DNA from: Sorangium cellulosum So0157-2 | GTDB taxonomy: Bacteria > Myxococcota_A > Polyangia > Polyangiales > Polyangiaceae | DNA: 64,000 nt | Reading direction: 5' to 3' | Assembly: GCF_000418325.1 (NCBI RefSeq) | Contig: NC_021658.1 | Coordinates: forward strand, 4,327,501 to 4,391,500 | Shown: positions 61,748 to 64,000 of the stretch, one piece after another | Layout: each line of letters opens with the position of its first letter | How positions within the stretch are numbered: position 1 is the stretch's first letter | Program-made: the position numbers and the translations under genes | The notes under the pieces: generated by a model | What the model saw: the letters and a program-made list of their open reading frames with translations, nothing else | What the model was told of the DNA's origin: nothing | Databases searched by the model: none

Positions 61748-63352
61748 ATGCAGGCCACGGCGCTCACGTTCTCGCTGCTCGGGCTCGACGCCCATCCCAT
61801 CCGCGTGGAGGTCGACTCCGGCCGCGGCCCCTCGTTCTTCCAGATGGTGGGCCTCGCCGAGGCGAGCGTCCGAGAGAGCCGCGTGCGCGTCCGCGCCGCG
61901 CTCCAGCAACTCGGCGTCGAGCTCGACGAATATGTGATCACCGTGAACCTCGCCCCGGCAGACCTCAAGAAGAGCGGCGGCGCGTACGACCTCGCGATCG
62001 CCATCGCCGCGCTCGCCGCGCTCGGCAAGGTCCCTGCCGAAGGGCTCGACCAGATCGGCTTGCTCGGCGAACTCTCGTTGAGCGGCGCGGTGCGCCCGGT
62101 GCGCGGCGTCCTGCCGGCGCTGCGCGGCGCGGCGGGGCAGGGGATCCCGCGCGCGATCGTGCCTCACGGCAACGCGCGCGAGGCGGCGAGCGTGGCCGGC
62201 GTCGACGTCTTCATCGCCGAGCACCTCGGCCAGGTCGTCGCGCACCTCCGCGGCAACAAGGCCCTCCCCGGCGCCGGCTCCGTGGCCACGGTCGTCGCCG
62301 AGCCCAGCGCCGCGGCGGTGGATCTCGCCGAGGTCCGCGGCCAGCACGGGGCGCGCCGCGCCCTCGAGATCGCGGCCGCCGGCGGACACAACCTCATCAT
62401 GCTGGGCCCGCCGGGCAGCGGAAAGACCATGTTGGCGCGTCGACTGCCCACGATCATGCCGCCCATGTCCTACGAGGAGGCGCTCGACATCACCGCGATC
62501 CACTCGGTCGCCGGGCTGCTCTCCCCGGACCGGGGCCTCGTCGCGGCGCGCCCCTTCCGCGCCCCGCACCACACCGTGAGCGCCGCGGGCCTCGTCGGCG
62601 GCGGCGATCCGATCCGCCCGGGCGAGGTCTCCCTGGCCCACCATGGTTGCCTGTTCCTCGACGAGCTCCTCGAGTTCCGCCGCGGCGTCCTCGAGGCCCT
62701 CCGCGAGCCCCTCGAGGAGGGCACGGTCGCCCTCTGTCGCGCGCGCGCCCGCGTCGTCTTCCCCGCGCGTCCGATCCTGGTCGCCGCCATCAACCCTTGT
62801 CCGTGCGGCTTCTACGGGGACCGCGGGAATCGCTGCGTCTGCTCCCTCGACCGCGTGCGCGCCTACCGCGCGCGGCTGAGCGGGCCGCTGCTCGATCGCA
62901 TCGATCTGCACATCGCCTTGCCTCCGGTCGACGTCGCTCACCTGTGCGCGCCGCTCGGGGCGGCGAAGGACGACGGCCGGTCGCCCTTGCACGCGCCCGA
63001 GAGCTCGGCCGCGGTGCGGGCGCGCGTGGTCGAGGCCCGGGCCGCGCAGCGCGCGCGCTTCGAGGCGGGGGAGGTCGCGGCGACGCACAACGCAGAGCTC
63101 GGCCCGCGCGATCTCGCGCGCGTGGCCATGCCGGACGTCTCCGGGGCGCGCGTGCTCGCGTCGGCCGTGGAGCGGCTCGGCCTCTCGGCGCGGGCGTACA
63201 CCAAGGTGCTGCGGGTCGCCCGGACGCTCGCCGACATGGACAGGAGCGCTGCCGTGCGCGCGGCGCACGTGGCCGAGGCGATCGGCGCGCGGCTGTTCGA
63301 CCGCGAGGCCGCCTCCGGGACTCCGCCCGTCACCGCCGCGGCGGGCGCCTGA
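61748..63352 (+). CDS. yifB: YifB/ComM-family Mg-chelatase-like AAA+ ATPase
   Basis: 534 residues. The N-terminal Lon-like domain (ATALTFSLLGLDAHPIRVEV ... NLAPADLKKSGGAYDLAIAI) is followed by an AAA+ domain with Walker A GPPGSGKTMLARRLP, FRAPHHTVS and Walker B FLDELLEF. A Cys-rich block, INPCPCGFYGDRGNRCVC, could bind zinc. ComM proteins are branch-migration helicases used in natural transformation; in non-competent bacteria the role is less clear. ATG 61748 gives the standard MQATALTF start. recA follows 156 bp downstream. Confidence 0.92.
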   Translation: MQATALTFSLLGLDAHPIRVEVDSGRGPSFFQMVGLAEASVRESRVRVRAALQQLGVELDEYVITVNLAPADLKKSGGAYDLAIAIAALAALGKVPAEGLDQIGLLGELSLSGAVRPVRGVLPALRGAAGQGIPRAIVPHGNAREAASVAGVDVFIAEHLGQVVAHLRGNKALPGAGSVATVVAEPSAAAVDLAEVRGQHGARRALEIAAAGGHNLIMLGPPGSGKTMLARRLPTIMPPMSYEEALDITAIHSVAGLLSPDRGLVAARPFRAPHHTVSAAGLVGGGDPIRPGEVSLAHHGCLFLDELLEFRRGVLEALREPLEEGTVALCRARARVVFPARPILVAAINPCPCGFYGDRGNRCVCSLDRVRAYRARLSGPLLDRIDLHIALPPVDVAHLCAPLGAAKDDGRSPLHAPESSAAVRARVVEARAAQRARFEAGEVAATHNAELGPRDLARVAMPDVSGARVLASAVERLGLSARAYTKVLRVARTLADMDRSAAVRAAHVAEAIGARLFDREAASGTPPVTAAAGA

Positions 63353-63508
63353 GCCTGCCGCGCGACCCAAGATCATCGCGCCTGCAGCGACGCAGGCGCG
63401 ATCGCGGCCGCCCCGACGGCCGCGTCGAATCGACTGTTCGCGCGCTCGGGGGCGCGCACGCGAAGCACACGACACGCAACGAAGGCACGTTGAAAGGAAG
63501 AGACCAAG

Positions 63509-64000
63509 ATGATGACCGAGATCGCTGAGAAGCTCCGCACCGTGAAGACCGTCGTCGGCACCATCGAGAAGCAGTTCGGGAAGGGGGCGATCATGTCGTT
63601 GAACGATGAGAACGAGACCAGGGACATCGGCCTGATCCGGACCGGCTCGCTGTCGCTGGACGCGGCGCTCGGGATCGGCGGCTACCCGCGCGGGCGGATC
63701 GTGGAGATCTACGGCCCGGAGTCGTCGGGGAAGACCACCCTCACGCTCCACGCGATGCGGGAGGCGCAGCGGGCGGGCGGGGTCGCCGCGTTCATCGACG
63801 CCGAGCACGCGTTCGACGTCACGTATGCGCGCTCGATCGGCGTCGACATCGACCGGCTCCTCGTCTCGCAGCCGGACAACGGCGAGCAGGCGCTCGAGAT
63901 CGTCGAGATGCTCGCGCGCTCGACCGCGGTCGACGTGATCGTCGTCGACTCGGTGGCTGCGCTCACGCCCAAGGCCGAGATCGAGGGCGACATGGGCGAG
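63509..64000 (+). CDS. recA: recombinase RecA (3' end beyond window)
   Basis: The first 164 codons of RecA: KTVVGTIEKQFGKGAIMSL, the Walker A GPESSGKTTLTLHA, FIDAEHAFD, LLVSQPDNGEQALEIVEML and VIVVDSVAALTPKAEIEGD. It drives homologous recombination and, in bacteria that have it, the SOS response. Either of two adjacent ATG codons (63509, 63512) can start it, with gaaaggaag 8 nt before the first. The gene is cut by the window end. No known LexA-box pattern was recognised in the 156-bp upstream gap. Confidence 0.95.
   Translation, partial: MMTEIAEKLRTVKTVVGTIEKQFGKGAIMSLNDENETRDIGLIRTGSLSLDAALGIGGYPRGRIVEIYGPESSGKTTLTLHAMREAQRAGGVAAFIDAEHAFDVTYARSIGVDIDRLLVSQPDNGEQALEIVEMLARSTAVDVIVVDSVAALTPKAEIEGDMGE

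Noticed and set aside
63353..63508. Possible LexA/SOS box ahead of recA
   Set aside because: No sequence matching a known LexA-box consensus could be seen in this short gap.

Overview
The window is about 64 kb of very GC-rich DNA (roughly 70% G+C, strongly G/C-biased third codon positions, pervasive antisense open frames). Gene content points to a myxobacterium, most likely Sorangium/Polyangiales (phylum Myxococcota): an AgmX/PglI-type lipoprotein, a subtilase with what looks like a MYXO-CTERM sorting tail, a giant Ser/Thr kinase-ATPase-GAF-STAS protein, parallel beta-helix and Cys-rich lipoproteins, and many domain-rich secreted proteins. The taxonomic assignment is an inference from protein families.

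Layout. 1-1.8 kb: the 3' end of a 23S rRNA gene followed by three 5S genes; the third is a recent hybrid copy carrying a second piece of the 23S 3' end. 1.9-10.4 kb: an AsmA-like/GT51 peptidoglycan glycosyltransferase, a tRNA-Arg(ACG)-tadA pair, a cytochrome P460-like protein divergent from a PDZ-thioredoxin protein, a CoxE-type VWA protein and a biotin-dependent carboxylase beta subunit. 10.5-26 kb: cell-envelope and signalling genes: a subtilase whose 3' end is interrupted by an antisense uvrC fragment, an aminotransferase, an L,D-transpeptidase lipoprotein, a 52-residue membrane protein, an AgmX/PglI lipoprotein, a phosphoesterase, an MscS-cNMP channel, a beta-helix lipoprotein, a TPR lipoprotein and small secreted or membrane proteins. 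26-34 kb: metabolic genes: a KAS III homologue without the catalytic Cys, a GH3 glucosidase, two SDRs (one without Ser/Tyr/Lys), a GNAT-like protein and an aldo/keto reductase. 34-38 kb: an FG-GAP protein with a dead trypsin-like domain, a frameshifted sugar-binding-protein relic, and a sigma-70 gene broken by a 100-bp tandem duplication. 38-52 kb: RNase J, a duplicated-half membrane protein, the giant kinase, a beta-propeller/di-haem protein, and a STAS + ligand-binding-domain/PP2C pair. 52-60 kb: a five-gene minus-strand operon for hydantoin-type compounds (HyuA, HyuB, second HyuA, DUF917, NCS1 permease). 60-64 kb: an Rpn/PD-(D/E)XK-type protein, YifB/ComM and the start of recA.

Themes. Several loci are plausibly functional units: tRNA-Arg(ACG) with the deaminase that edits that anticodon; the kinase/STAS and STAS/PP2C pairs, which look like partner-switching signalling; and the hydantoinase operon. 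Three loci show recent local rearrangement with exact direct repeats (5S array, subtilase tail, sigma-factor gene). These are the most interesting items, and each also needs excluding as an assembly artefact. No CRISPR array, insertion sequence or prophage was recognised.
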